64,000 bases of DNA from Latrodectus hesperus (GCA_037975125.1 CM075853.1:26448349-26512348), one strand, 5' to 3'; positions 20,616 through 37,576 are shown, counted from the stretch's first letter. Numbers and translations are program-made. The notes: generated by a model not told the origin, from the letters alone.

Positions 20616-21269
20616 AAAGCAGTGTTAGCAAATAAAAAAGATTTTCCAAGGTTATCTAATTCAATAAACTCATTTTAGTGTCAAAATAAATATTTGAAGA
20701 TGCTTATCGATGTCTTTGTCCTTCATTAAAGCAAGAAAATGAAAATTTTAATACATTAAATAAATTCGAGAATTAAATTCAATATTTTCAATACATTTAC
20801 TTCTTCTTTATATACGATGAGTTTAGTATAAGTAACTTAAGTTAATTACACATATATTTTATTTCAAATATTTCTTAATAAAAGAGATTCAGATTAGAAC
20901 AAGAAAAATAGTTAATAAACATTCAATAAATCAAAATTTAACTAACAAAATTAAAAAGTAATTTCAAAGAATAATTTTTGATTGTGTATTAAGCTAATTT
21001 TATCCTTTGTTCTTTTTTGATTTTTCTAAGCAATGATGTAATGTAAAAATAAGTAAATGCATCATTGTCATTCTTTATTATATTATGAATGTTAAATTAA
21101 TGATACCGTTCCTTAAGATAATTAACCATAACTTTGATAATGCGAAATGAATAGCCGAACGCTTATTGTAAGGCATTTTAATATGAAAACCGTAAATTGG
21201 ATTTCGGGATAAGTCAATATTGTTTACTGGAAAACCGGAAAACTCTTATCTCCCCCATCTCATTAGACG
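20616..21269. other. AT-rich intergenic, nothing recognised
   Basis: No ORF, repeat or RNA signal noticed. Confidence 0.5.
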
Positions 21270-21420
21270 TACAGCCGAATGATGATTGTTCTAACTTTCA
21301 GCAGTTCTTGGGTTCGATTCTCACCTAGAATGTTCGGAATCGGTTTTAAGCTGAAAGTACCAGTCTAATTATCCCTCGTGTATAAAATGAGACGGTTGAA
21401 CCACACCTTTCGAGAATAGA
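21270..21420 (+). mobile_element. Degenerate tRNA-derived SINE (family of 42700 and 44181)
   Basis: Contains CAGCCGAATG, a B-box-like GGGTTCGATTC and the downstream CGGAATC...TTTAAGC...CAGTCTAATTA..CCTCGTGT body shared with the copies at 42700-42870 and 44181-44337. Many substitutions mark it as an old copy. Confidence 0.7.
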
Positions 21421-22089
21421 ATGACATCTTTCTTCGGAGTTGAGGTGTAAAGACGGATTAGAACATACGATTCAGCAACTCTGGGAATGAGTTTCATTAA
21501 ATTAAATACCGAAATTTCTTACGAAATACCAAACCGTAATTAACTGAGAAGTGCAGTCGTTAGCTGTCAGATGAAAAAATAAAAAAAATAAAAAAAAGGT
21601 CTCGTCATTGTCACTCTATTCTCACTTTTTACATTTGGAAGTTCTTTTATATGAAATCTACGGTTTACTTAAATTCTGAGAGATTATAAGAAAATTTATG
21701 CTGGATATTCGAATCAAACCTATAACTTGTTGAACGTAAGGTCATTGTGCTGACAATTTAACTGCTCACTCGATAAATTTCAGCTGCAATTGACTAAATA
21801 CAAAAAAAAAAAAAATCGAATGAATGTTGTTTGAATTGAATTTTTTATTTATTAATATTTCTGATTGTGAAAAATGAGATTAGATTTTTTTTTTCTGAAA
21901 GCAATTGAGGAAATTTATGTGAATTCTGCATTGCTACTTTAGAACAAAAGTTTCATTTTAAAATAAAATTCCGATGAAACATTCGTCACTTATTAGAAAG
22001 CGACAACTATTTAAGATGGAAATATTTCTTACTAATCTTAAGACCTTATTTATTAGCATTTTACATGCAAGTTCCTACGTGCGAAAATA
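21421..22089. other. AT-rich intergenic, nothing recognised
   Basis: No gene or structured repeat noticed. Short A-runs occur near 21575 and 21801. Confidence 0.5.
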
Positions 22090-22100
22090 CGAAATGAAAT

Positions 22101-22417
22101 AAGGTTTTTTTTTATATATAAATCCGATGGCGGGCACACGAGGATGACTGAAGCCTATGCCACAACAAGGCCAAAAACTGCTACTCATTTCTCGTTACCC
22201 AGCGGGCACCTGTCAACCAAATGACGGAGGCGAGCAGCGTTACCCGCGCCATACCACCACAAACCCATTTATAGGGCGGGCCACAATCATACAACATCAC
22301 AGAAGAAAGGACAGAGAGAACAGAACAGGAAAGAAACATCCATGCCCGAACCGGGATTCGAACCCGGGGCCAACAGCTCAGTAGTCAGGAAGGCTAACCA
22401 CTCCGACAATCGGTCGG
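22101..22417 (-). mobile_element. tRNA-derived SINE, full-length, 11-bp target duplication
   Basis: Minus-strand SINE of 317 bp. The tRNA-like head (GCCGACCGATTGTCGGAGTG..., A box GGAGTGGTTAG, B box GGGTTCGAATCCC) is at the right. The body is GC-balanced and the A-tail (T-run on plus) is near 22108. Flanked by CGAAATGAAAT at 22090-22100 and 22418-22428, a perfect 11-bp target duplication. The same family recurs at 29245-29775 and 46940-47193. The ORF seen across it is incidental. Confidence 0.9.
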
Positions 22418-22428
22418 CGAAATGAAAT

Positions 22429-23136
22429 GAATAGGATAATGCATTTTTATTTTCGAAAACTTTCAATCGCGAGACATTAAAAATGGTATGATTTAATTTA
22501 ACATTGTAATAAAAATATTGCGGATATATATTTGCTTCAATAAAACTAACAATGAATGAATAATTCCATCAAAATGTTATTATAAATAGCGTTTTCTAAC
22601 TCCTTAAAAATCTGAGGTTCTGTGAAGAATCTTGTTTAAAATTGTTTGTGGTGACAACATATGTCATGTCATCTTGATGACTGATTTACAGTGGGAATGT
22701 CAATCAGCATACATCACCATATGTCCTTGTGAATGTTCTCTGCTCAGAAATTTTCACTTGTCTTTATTGCAAATTGTTTACCACTCGCAATATGAAATTA
22801 TTTTTCAAAATTTTTTGCCCTATAAAAATTTAACAAAATTCTTAATAATTTTCACATTTAAATGACACAAAATCGAAAAAATGTTTGAGAGGAATTGTTG
22901 GTTTGCCATTTGGTCTCCAATAGGTATTAAAACTGAACAAATTTTTAAAGATAATATCTTTTGAGAGACATAAAGGAGAATTAAGTTAAATGATTTTTAT
23001 TTTGACTGTGTTTACCAGAAATAATTGACCCACTTTATCCCAGATCAATGGACATAAGAAATCCGAATAAAATAATTGAGGTGCAAGCAAAAATACAGCA
23101 AAATAAAGCTGAAAAATTGTTGAAATTCGAAAAATT
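22429..23136. other. AT-rich intergenic, nothing recognised
   Basis: Only short compositionally biased ORFs (for example 22632-22865). No motif. Confidence 0.5.
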
Positions 23137-23137
23137 A

Positions 23138-23138
23138 C

Positions 23139-23186
<48 letters not shown>
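23138..23186. repeat. (AT)n microsatellite
   Basis: Pure AT run of about 46 bp ending in ATGGATGG. Confidence 0.9.
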
Positions 23187-24839
<1,653 letters not shown>

Positions 24840-25155
24840 TTTTACGACTTTCCCCAAAGGCGGCAATCCCCTTCAAGGAAATCTTATGGGGCGAAATTCG
24901 AACCCTGGAAAGAGGAAAGAAATCCCTGTCCCACAGAGATGTGTTCTGAGAAATGGTACGGCATTTTCACTACCAGAAGGAGAACCATATAACACCGGAT
25001 GTTTGAAGGGAAAAAACACCATTGGGGGTCAGTCTTTTACTGGACACAAGAGGCGCCTCTCTCAAGAGGAAAATGTTTTACAGTTGAAGTTTCTCACGTG
25101 CATGTGATGACAAAGCTGGGACAACCCCCCTTTACCCCGGCTGATTCGCTGCATA
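24840..25155 (-). mobile_element. GC-richer block, possible tRNA-derived SINE
   Basis: About 300 bp of clearly higher GC than its flanks. On the minus strand CCAGGGTTCGAATTTCGCCCC includes a B-box-like GGTTCGAATTT. A-box and target duplication were not found. Overlapping ORFs in several frames (24780-24992, 24808-25107, 24999-25250) lack motifs and look incidental. An alternative is a fragment of an unrecognised exon. Confidence 0.3.
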
Positions 25156-26723
25156 TCCGGTGTCCAATTTATCTTCCTATTGTGCTTCTTGCCATTAAAA
25201 ATTATTGTGTTAGGTTTTTAATGAAACCAATGCGTTTAATTAACTCTTGAGAAATTATGATCTAAAAATTAATATGTGCAGCCTATATATTTTTATTTTG
25301 ACGGTACGGCAGTATAATATTTGAATACTGCTAAATTCAAAATGCTTTAAATGCATTTTAATTTTTTCATGTTATCAGAAACAAATAACATGCTTAATAA
25401 ACTGTGATAAGTGATCAGTTAAAAATTCTATGTATTATTTGCTTAATTAGTTTTTCTCGATAGTTAAAATACAACATATGCACTAATATTAATTGTAAAA
25501 TATTTTATTAACATCGAAGTTTGTAGGTTATTCATCTATCATTGATTAAGAATAATGGACTTTAAGCTCTTATCCAGATATTCTTACATTTTTTTATACA
25601 CATGTTTTTTTTAATTATATCTATGTGATCACAAAAAAATTTAACTTTCTTTTTAATGATTTTAAACTAAATAAATTCAATGTTTGCTTGAACAACTTTA
25701 TTTATAGGACTGAAATTTATCAAAAAATACTTTGTAATAAAAGTGTATGTCATATTTTAGGTTGATTTTTTATTTGTTGGATATCAATGCTAATCCAATT
25801 GATCAGTGTTAAGTATATTAGTGTTTTTCATGTACACAGTTAAAAAATACTAATATATTCAACAATCATTTATATGCAATTAAGCAAATTTTTTATTTTT
25901 TCTTAAGAAAATAAATCAATTTCTTATTAAATATATATTTTTTTGTTTTAACTTCACTTCGTTGGTAAACACAGATTTTAAAGTGAAATTTCTTACAAAA
26001 TTATCATGAGTCACATGTTTTATTTAAATTATATAATATGTATTTTAATATTAATAGAATAAGTATTTTTATATTATTTAAAATATAAAAAAATAATATT
26101 TTGTATTATAATATCTGAAGAAACTGATTTGCATTATTTTTATTATTTGAATTTCTGTAATGTTATTGAGGTACGATTTTTCAAAGATTTTATAATTAGA
26201 TTATGAATCAATTACATTAATTAGTAAAGTTAATTTACATATTAAATTTGCAGAAAAACTTTACTAGTATTTTTATGATGAAAATTAAATAAGTTATTAT
26301 TAAATAATTTATTATATATAATAACTTATTGAAAATTACTTAATAAGGAGTTTAACAATGAAAATTTTCAATTGTTACTAATGTTTAATACATCCATTTT
26401 AGTTTATTGTGTTTAAGGTATGTTTGTATGTATGTAGACAAGTATAATTTATTTATATGAACAACAAAGTATACAAATCCTACATTAAAATTACTTTAAA
26501 AAAAAGAAATTTCAATTTCCAAAACTTTATATTAATATTCCAAATATAATATTCCAAAATTTCTTGGACTAGAGCATCATTTTCCAGTAAAATTATGGAA
26601 AATACTGAAAAGTTTTCCAAAAAAGGATGCATTTTGATTAAACGTTAGTTTTAGTAAGAAAACGAACAATCAGAATCAAACGCAAAAGAAAGTTTAAAAA
26701 ATCGTTCGAAGAAACTAATAAAT
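25156..26723. other. Very AT-rich intergenic, nothing recognised
   Basis: No ORF or repeat of note. Confidence 0.5.
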
Positions 26724-27392
26724 ATGTCATTAACTCCGCCTATCTTCGTCACACAAAATGTCATTCACTCCGCCTCTGTATTTGATGTCATGTCCAATCA
26801 ATATGAGGCTTGGCATCATGTTTGGCAAGGAATTTGGCGTAGATTAGGAGTAGTTCTGCTTGCCGAAATATCCCCACGGGTAATTCTGACGTCACATTTG
26901 CACAGCATTTGATAGCCCTTTTTTTCATATCCTATTCTCAGAATCCCGAGGATAATTAGATTCGTGTAGCTATTCAAGGCAATTTAAAACCTTTTTTTTG
27001 GCTGTTTTTATGGCGTTAGTATTTTTTTTTTCATAATATTATGTGCCAAATGTGGCAAAATTGCTCATTTTATAGAATTCATTGACAACCGATTTCAACC
27101 AATAATATTGTTTTGAATATTCGCCAGAACCAACTCGTTTGGGAACTAACGCCAGATGGGGTGGCAAGACAATGGGGTTTCCACCTCGGTCAGGAGGAGG
27201 CTCATAAGAATATATAGTCTACTCATAAGAAAATTCTTAGTCCGGGGATACTTCCGGGGATTCTCCGATTCTACGCCAAATTCCTCGCCAAACATAATGT
27301 TAAGAGGACCATAACAAGCTTGTTATGGCATCATATTGGTTCGGCAATGACGTCAAATTAAAAGGCGGAGCTAAAGACATATTGTTAGGCAC
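26724..27392. repeat. Foldback/MITE-like element with about 120-bp inverted ends
   Basis: The left arm 26724-26850 and right arm 27272-27392 are imperfect inverted copies. Shared blocks are ATATGTC-TTA-CTCCGCC (outer), GACGTCA/GATGTCA, ATCAATATGA/ACCAATATGA and CCAAACAT...CCAAATTCC. The middle is about 420 bp without an ORF. No clear target duplication was found. The family is unknown. Each arm neighbourhood has a GACGTCA box (26889-26896 region and 27347-27354). Confidence 0.55.
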
Positions 27393-29244
27393 TGCACTGA
27401 TTTCTCCATCGAGTAGACGCTTGTGATTCATGGATCCTGGAACAACATTACACTGAAATGGAAATAAAATTAAGGAAAATCTTAGCATTCACTCCATATT
27501 AGGAAAATGAAAAAAAATAAACATACACACAACACAAAAACATATTTTACTTTGATTTATTACCTTTTTCCCCTTATATTCAAGAAACAGAGAAATTAAA
27601 TTTATTTTTCTTTACTCTCATTCTTTCATTATCTTTGATAAAAAATATAAATGGATGTATAAAAATACATATATATATGTTCATATACACATATGTAAAT
27701 TTATATATATACGTATTTTACTCAATGTACTCAAAATAACTTAATTTGTTATTTATTTATTTTTTCATATTTATATAAAAAGGAGCAATAAACTCAATGC
27801 ACCAAAAGGTTATTCCACTTAAATTCATAAAATTTCAGACTGGAGATAGGAGTTTTACTCCAGGCGCTCCGTAAAACAGAAAATGGTTCCTGGTTCCATA
27901 TTGTTACGCGGAGTTATTGACATGTTGTGTGAGAGTTTCTTATAAATCTCAGCGCTTCTTAAACTTTTGTGCTTGATTTTGATCTTTTTATTTATTTTTT
28001 TTTGTCAATAACAACTGATATCTTATTAAAATGCATTCCATTTTGAAATCTTCACTGCATTTTCCATAATTTTACCGGAAACGACTCCCTTTTGCAAACA
28101 TTTTAGATTAATATGATATTTAAAAAAAATTTCATTTTGTGAGATGTCCTCTTTGTGATTCACCTATGAGAAGGATTAAGAAGAATAGTACAAAAATGGG
28201 TTTTGGATTTATATGCTCTAATAAATTAAAGAAAAATGCTCAGCCGCAATAAATCCGACTGATAACACCTTGTTAGAAAGCTCCGAAATTCCGCTTAAAG
28301 ATATTTTAACTGTTATACTTTTTGTTTTAAAGTGGAAAATGATAGATTCATTGAAAGACATTAATAACTGGCTTGCGGGGTAGTATGAAACAAAGCTATC
28401 TACTGAAACAATAAGTGACTAGTTTAATTACTTCAGGGAATTCGCTGAAATCCATAAATAAATCCTTGAAGTTCATAAATATTAACCTAAGAAAATATCC
28501 ATTTATGAGTTAAGAAAATAAATAAGAACATGTTTTTTACGCATATAATGGAAATAGATTTGCCAAGGAATGATTATAATATTATTAAGAAAAAAAATTA
28601 TGGAAATAAGGAAACCATATTTGCTTAAAATAACTGAGTCAGTTAAAATGTAAAATTCATTACATTTTTCACCTTTGTTAATAGCCAAATTAGAAAGAGA
28701 ACAAAATAACTGAATATTCAGAAAAAATATTTCGTTGAATCTTATATGCAAGTACGTAATAGGGAATTTATAACAATAATGTAGATTAATAATAATTCTT
28801 TATTTTGAAGGTAACATATTTTACTTTAAAGAAACTCTAAACTAATTATGTTTTTTAGAATTTTTAAGCTTATTTCACGTAGGTGGGAATCACTTATGTT
28901 TTTACAGTGAAATTATGAGATATGTACCAAACAAAAATATATATTTTCTGTACAATAGTAAAAACAGTAACAAACTAAACACAGAATTTGCCAGAGAAGA
29001 AAATTCGCACCTAATGTTTTTTATACTTATTTTTGAAGGATTAAACTTTGATCATATTATTATGAATTTATAGCATTTTAAATACAAAGTAACTCGCTAT
29101 TTGACAAGATTTTATTTATAACATTAATAATAGAGTTTTTTCGTAAGCTGAATTTTTAACAAAACACATTTTTTTTTAACTTTGAAAGGTATAGTGTTGC
29201 TTTAAGACACAATAAAAGTTTAAGAAGCCGTCTTTATATTTCCA
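27393..29244. other. AT-rich intergenic, nothing recognised
   Basis: Short ORFs such as 28503-28751 (minus) are hydrophobic by AT composition only. No gene called. Confidence 0.5.
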
Positions 29245-29775
29245 ATTTGTTTAGCGTTCCTGACTTCAAATCTGTGTGTTCCGGGTTCGAAACTCGGTTC
29301 GAGCATGGATGCTACTTTCTCTCTCCTTTCTTCTGAGATGATGTATGAATGTGGCCCTGAGATGATGTAAAAAAGTTGACATCAAAAGAACCCTTAGATG
29401 AGACAAAATATGAAATTGACTAATAATTTGAAAGATTTTAATCATTACTTTTGCTATGCACACATAAACTGACTTCATATGTAAAATTAATATAGTTATG
29501 CATGCATAAACTTAACATGTAAAATTATATTATTATATTACTAAATTGAGTTAGAATAGGCAAAATTTGCTTATTAAATTAAATTATTTATCTATCAAGA
29601 AAATAGATCTGTTTAATGTTCAAGGCTACCCTATAAACGGGTTTGTGGTGATATGGTGTGGATAATGCTACTCGTCTCCGTGACTTGGTTCACAGGTGCC
29701 CATTGGGTGACGACAAATAAGTAGCAATTTCCGGCCTTGTTGTGGCGAAGGGTTAGTCACGTTATAAAAAAAAAT
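29245..29775 (+). mobile_element. tRNA-derived SINE split by about 265 bp
   Basis: The head with B box GGGTTCGAAACTC and CATGGATG...TCTCTCCTTTCTTCTGAGATG (29270-29357) and the tail block (29624-29765, CCCTATAAACGGGTTTGTGGTG...CCGGCCTTGTTGTGGCG) match the two halves of the SINE at 22101-22417. Between them lie about 265 bp of AT-rich sequence absent from that copy, so a later insertion or rearrangement split it. Confidence 0.7.
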
Positions 29776-30634
29776 GTTTCCTATTTGAGGAAATTCAAAA
29801 TTTTCTTATCTTCGTGCATCAAAGACGAATCGATGGATAATTTTTTTCCCGTTTCCATGCTTTTTGAATATATGCAATCACGCAGTTTGCATGCTGTATT
29901 ATTGTGTTGCATTTGAGTCATAATATGCCAACAAATTTAAGAAAATTGAACAATACAAATTTCCCACACTTAAAAGTCTTTAACAAAATTTGGAAAATTT
30001 AAAACGAACCCAGTGGTGTTCGTCGATTACAGCGCATGCGTACTCACCGAGCTCTACGTAATTAATATTCCGACATTCCGCAAGGAAACGAAATTTCACA
30101 GAACTCAGAATAGAGGAAATTTCCAGAAATGAATGCCACCTATGTAGGCGTTTACGGTATACTCTAAACATAAATGAATATTGTAAAGAGAATTCTGCTC
30201 TTGGTTTTTACATCTGCATAAATTAATAAAAAAATGTGAGCCACATATTTTAATAAATTCAGAACGAATTAAAAAGTATGATAAAGAAAACGAAACGGGG
30301 AATAGACAATCGTGATGTATTTCATTCAGCGAAATATTTACAAGTTCTATGTATTTTGCTTTTGTTTTTATTCAAATATTCCGGCTGTCAATCACTTTAG
30401 TAACGCAAATAAAGCAGTTTAATATGCAGGCATTTTCATATGGGTAGCCACCATTTTCCAGGAGATATTCCTAACTGTTCGACTTAACTGCGCCCGCAGT
30501 CTCCTTTGTATGCAGTTTCTTCAAATATTAATTCATAAATAGCTCTATTATATACATAAAAGCAAACGATTTATTACATATTTATAATAATTTCTGACAA
30601 AATGACTATAGCTATGGTGCATTATTTTATTATA
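29776..30634. other. Intergenic, nothing firm
   Basis: A 63-codon minus ORF at 29980-30171 overlaps a GCGCATGCGT site but has no recognisable motif. I do not call a gene. Confidence 0.45.
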
Positions 30635-32168
30635 CATTGCTGGACAATTGTTAAGGACGGATCACAAATTGCAATGTAGCATAACATTAAGCAAGGCATG
30701 AGGCCTAGTAGGATAAAATATAGTTGCCACACTGTTTAGAAATTAGAATAAAGAATATTTATTGTTCTGAAAAATACAAAAGCTGTGAAACATCTGAAAG
30801 AAAAAAAAATTCATTTGATGCTGCATACGGAAAAATGGAACAATGCATCTAAAAGTCAGCAGGCATCTTGAAGGAAGGTATCAGTACGGGATATGTCCAC
30901 CGTAGAGTGTGATGCAATATTCCACACGTCGTATCATACTTTGCACAACATTATCCAGCAGCTGCTGAGGCAATTTATCATTCCTCTGGGAGTGCACGGA
31001 TGAGGGTGTTCTTGTTTGTCGGAGGATAGTTTCGACCAGCAACTTGCCTCCCCAAAGAATCCCACACATTTTCAATGGGGCTTAGATCTGGAGAACGTGA
31101 TGGCCATACAAGGCGTTGAATACCCTTGCTGTCTAGACAATCCTGAACAGCGAGTGTTCGATGACATGTTGCGTTGTCGTCCATAAAAACAAATTTATCA
31201 CCGACAGCACCACGGAAAAGACGAACATGAGGAAGTAGAACTTCATTAATGTATCGTTGGCCCGTCATAGTCCCATTCCCAACCACATGTAGGGGCGTGC
31301 GGCCATTGATCATGATGCCGGCCCACACCATGACACTGCATGTCGGAAATCAGTCCCTTTCCTGGATATTTTCTGGACGATAAGCAGTACCACTCTCGCG
31401 CCAGATCAGTTGGCGTCTACAATCCGAAGACAGACTGAACCTATTCTCATCTGAGAATAGTACGCATGCACACTCCTGTTCAGTCCAATTGCGATGGTCA
31501 CGACACCCTTGCAAACGGGCAGTACGGTGCTGTCTGGTCAATGGGACACACACAACAGGTCTGCGGGCGAATATTCCTCCTCCCCTCAAACGTCTGACAA
31601 CAGTTTTTCGGGAGATCTGCTTTCCTGAGCCAGCAAGAAACTGATTTGCCACCTGCTGAGCTGTGGTGCGCCTGTTCCTTTTTGCTGATAGAATGATATA
31701 TCTGTCTTCTGCAGGCGTTGTACTTCTAACATGACCTCCCCTGTGCCACCTACTACACATTCCAGTAGTTTTAAATGACTTCCACAGCCGTGAAACAACG
31801 CTGTGAGCGATGTCGAACTCCCTGGCAACATCTGTTTGTTTTCGCCCTTCTTCGATCTTTCCATTAATTCGGCCACGCATGAAATCATCTAAGTAATGTC
31901 GGGTAGACATGCCAAAAATTTCAAGTTCGTCTGTTAAATCTTTCCCGTAAAACTTTGACTTGAAACAACAACTGTCTACACGCGTCAAAACCTTTAAAAC
32001 TCTTATGAACGCTATCACGTGATGAACAGACGTGGAAAAAAATTTGCATACGCATATTTCTTCTTATTATATCCCGCACTTATTCTAATTTTCCACATTT
32101 TGCTTCCTTTCATTTTGTGGTTGCTATGGATGATAGTGTTATCCGTCCTTAGCAATTGTCCAGCAGTG
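30635..32168 (-). mobile_element. Tc1-like DNA transposon A, decayed
   Basis: 1,534 bp with inverted termini CA[C/T]TGCTGGACAATTG followed by [C/T]TAAGGACGGAT (27-28 bp, two mismatches) and TA flanks at 30633-30634 and 32169-32170. The interior encodes a single Tc1-type transposase on the minus strand. Length, termini and the TA duplication are as expected for Tc1-like elements. Confidence 0.95.
30881..31910 (-). pseudogene. Tc1-like transposase (DD34E), one stop and one frameshift
   Basis: Likely start is the Met at 31910 (MSTRHYLDDFMRGRI); the extra N-terminal codons in frame look non-coding. Residues 10-120 form the paired-type helix-turn-helix region. Catalytic D is in FSDENRF, second D in FMDDNATCH, and E in SPDLSPIENVW, with 34 residues between the last two (DD34E). 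Breaks: TGA at 31350-31352 where Trp is expected (same frame resumes), and a shift at about 30976 after IRALPEE, after which the frame ending GGHIPY continues to 30881. The apparent loss is two bases. The triad itself is intact. Confidence 0.92.
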
Positions 32169-32170
32169 TA

Positions 32171-34066
<1,896 letters not shown>

Positions 34067-34184
34067 ATATATATATAAATGTGTGTGTGTTTAATCAGAT
34101 TTAATACGTTATGAATATTAATTATTAATTTGAAATGATATAAAAAGAAAACAAAAGCAAATTCTGCATTATTTTATATTGTAT

Positions 34185-34217
34185 GATAGATAGATTAGAT
34201 TAGATTAGATTAAATTA

Positions 34218-34251
<34 letters not shown>

Positions 34252-34353
34252 TAGATTAGATTAGATTAGATTGGATTAGATTAGATTAGATTAGATTAGA
34301 TTAGATTAATAGATAGATAGATAGATAGATTAGATTAGATTAGATTAGATTAT
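34185..34353. repeat. (GATA)n/(GATTA)n compound microsatellite
   Basis: Alternating blocks of GATA tetramers and GATTA pentamers, with a short TAAATTAATA interruption. Confidence 0.95.
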
Positions 34354-34484
34354 TTCTTTTCAGTTTAGTTGTGTTTTACAAGGATTAAAATTGGCCTAGC
34401 TGCCCCATCACAGCTATTCCAAGCGAAAAACCCCGGGTTCGATAACCATTGTTGGACAGTGGAAGATAGATGTTGCATTTCTGA

Positions 34485-34815
34485 ACAAGCGGATAAGGGC
34501 GGCAAAAATTTCTCCCACAGAGCTAGTCCTTGACAGCATTAGGAAAAGCTGAACGAATCTTTTCTGCGAACGTATCTTTTCTCCGAGAGACTTAGTCTTT
34601 GAGAGATCTAGTCCCCCGAATGTTGGCTGTTGAATTTACATCTGTTACTCCCATCTTTCTAAATTTTCGCGCATGCGCATTGAAATTTTCTCTTAATTAT
34701 TAGCCACTTTTTTCATTTCACTTGCAGATAGTCAGTGAGAATACTATTCTCTTTTAATTTATAGATATAGGAAGTGATTTTTATAAATTATATTTCATTG
34801 CATGTGTTAAATTAT
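34485..34815 (+). repeat. Left arm of long-range inverted repeat 1
   Basis: Inverse of 37577-38226. Shared blocks are ACAAGCGGATAAGGGCGGC, GAATTTACATCTGTTACTCCC, TTTCGCGCATGCGCATTGAAA, TCATTTCACTTGCAGAT and ATAGATATAGGAAGTGATT. This arm carries about 100 bp extra (34540-34630) and lacks about 40 bp present in the other arm. It contains the palindrome GCGCATGCGC (34672-34681), a core of NRF-1 type sites. About 2.76 kb of AT-rich sequence separates the arms. Confidence 0.8.
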
Positions 34816-37576
34816 AAATCTTATTTATAACTATAAAAATTAATATTCTGTTTATTTTTCAAACCACATGTTTAATTACCTTTGTGTGTCGATCCTTGTT
34901 GTGATGTAATATGTCTTAATAAGCATTATTTTTTCAGGAGTTTTTTTTGATGATCAATTACTGACATAGTATGATAATATTGTTTTGCATTGATATGTGA
35001 AAAAAAATACAAAAATTGTGGGGTGTTCAAAATTAGTATACTTGAAACCATGCAAGTGCAAGAAGTAAAATATTTTCGTATAATTGATACGATGCATTAC
35101 ATATACTCAAGTAGAATTTTGTTAATTTATTGTGATATACTTAGATTAACATTGTGGTATACATTTGAGTTAACGTGTTAACTCTTAATTTGCAAATATA
35201 ATTTATTTATAATTTATCTAAAAGTATCTTATTTTGTAGAATTATGTATTTTAGCATGTGATTTATTATATTGTGTAACCAGTGTTGTCTTAATATTTCA
35301 AATTTATATTTTAAGAAGTGATCTATCTTCTACAATGAGATAATGGTCATTTTGATAACTGTTTTCATTCGACATAAGTCCACTGTTTTGTTCTTGAGCC
35401 AATTTTTTTCTCTCACCATTCTATGTTTAATATTTTTGTTATGGAAGTAAGAGGCATTTCTTGTAAATCTAAGTAAGTGGCAATGACTTAATTCTAATAT
35501 CAAGCTAAATAATTTGACCTTCAATAAGATGTTTCTAACATAAATAAAATTTGTCTTTGTGGTAAAATAATATGTATTTTTAACAGGTTAATTTTATTGC
35601 AAAATTAATATTGTCGAATTAAATAAAGTATTCATTTTTGGTATGTGAAATTTTGGATAAATATAAAGGGATTGATACGAGTGTTTGTAGTTGTAGCGTT
35701 TTTCTAATTTTTTAACTTAAAAATGTTGTTTTTAAAATTTATGAAACATTAAAACATGTTTGTCTTATTGTTTTCAACTATAATAATAAGTTTTGCATTG
35801 TTCGAAAGTCAAATTTTGTTTATTCTATAAAAGATCATTTTATAAGAGAGTAACAGAATCTTTTAAAGGATCCCCAAATTTCAATTTGAACAAAGTTGCC
35901 TAGTAAACACGCAATTAGTTTTACACGGTTCGTAAAGATTTCCAAGAATCAAAGATTGTTCTGAACCAAATACACAAATAATTATGTACATGCAATATTT
36001 TTCAATCATTTCTGTAAATAAAAGTAAATAATTGTGAACATTAACGAGACTATTTTTATTTGAGTTAAAATTATTTATGATAATTCAAAAAGCCTTCAAT
36101 GATGACAGCTATAACAGACAACTCTTTAATTTAAATCAAAATTCTATATATAATACTGGATCATATATTGTATAAAATAATGAAAGATTTTAGAATTTTT
36201 AGACATTTCGAATAGATTTAGATAGCAAAGATTCTTAAACTTTTGCATCAAACTTTTCAACAATGCATGAAAATTTCCAGCAATAAATGACAACAATGTG
36301 GTTTATCAGTTTTTATTAAAATAATATTCAAAGAATTTAATACAAAGAAATCAACAGCAAATATAAAAAGAATCAATTAAAATCACTGAACATATTGATT
36401 TTGTTTGGTGTTTACTTGATGATTGATGGTGATTACACATATCTAAATACAAAACTTAATTATCATGAAATTATTGAATACAAGTCAACAATACACATGA
36501 ACTAATGTATCTTTATAAACATATAATATTGTAAATCAATTATTAATTACACAAATTTTATTAGTTATGTAGTTAAGCGGAGAATAAATTTCATTACCAA
36601 TTATAAAAGTACGAAACAGTTACCATAACTGAAATTAGACAGGATAATTTGAATTTGAATTATTATTTCCAAGTGAGCACTGTATTATTCGAAATTATCG
36701 TACCATAAAATTAAAACCTCATTATGTAAGCAATTCTGCAAATGTTTGTTTACATTCAAATCAACAGTTACAGTTAAGATTTTACAGATGTTGATTAATA
36801 CCATTAAATAATTCTAATAAAAATTCCAGTTACAATTGAATAATTTATAATAGAATTAAAATGAAATTTAAAAATTTTTGATGGTTAATTTAATGTCAAG
36901 CGATTGTCCTTATTAAGAATGTAGATCATAAGAATGTAATTCGATTTGCGATTGTAACTGGAAATTTAACGCTAAAATTTGTAAATAAACAATAGTTTCA
37001 TTTATGTATGTGAAGTTTTATAATACTTTATAGTTTCAAAATATTTCAAGCTTTTATTAAAAAACTCGCGATTTACGTTTCATTTTATTTTATTAACATA
37101 AAAATGCTGCTTACTTCTCTAATTTTATCCTCTTATATTTTCGATATTTGGTTCACTACTAATGATTTTTCCAATACAAGTTTTACAGTATTAATAAATT
37201 TAAATGCCTGCAATTTTCAGATAAATCATGTTTTTAATTTGACGATTGTCTGTCAAATATGAAATGTAAGGTACAATACTTAATGTTACGTTAAAGCCAT
37301 AGTGGGGGAAATATAAATTTATTAAATGTTTTTGTTAGCAGTTTGAAGGCCTATAGCTGTGTAATTGTTTTAATCAATTTATTCACTAATAGTAGTTGAC
37401 GTTTCAGTTTGGTAAAATAAAATAAAGAAACAGAACTTTTAACTTGAATGAAGAAACTGAAGACATATCTTAAGTAACACTTACTTGTTTAGCACAAAAC
37501 ATACAGCTATAAAATGTAAAATAATATTTATAAATAAATTATATTTGCAAGTCTTCCACGCCACCCAAGAGTTTTA
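34816..37576. other. AT-rich interior between inverted repeat 1 arms
   Basis: No credible ORF; small frames such as 34990-35181 and 35330-35524 have no motif. If the flanking repeats are transposon ends, this would be a non-coding interior. Confidence 0.45.

Noticed and set aside
22157..22384. 75-codon ORF ending NRDSNPGPTAQ
   Set aside because: Translation of a SINE; the NRDSNPG string is the well-known readout of a tRNA B box.
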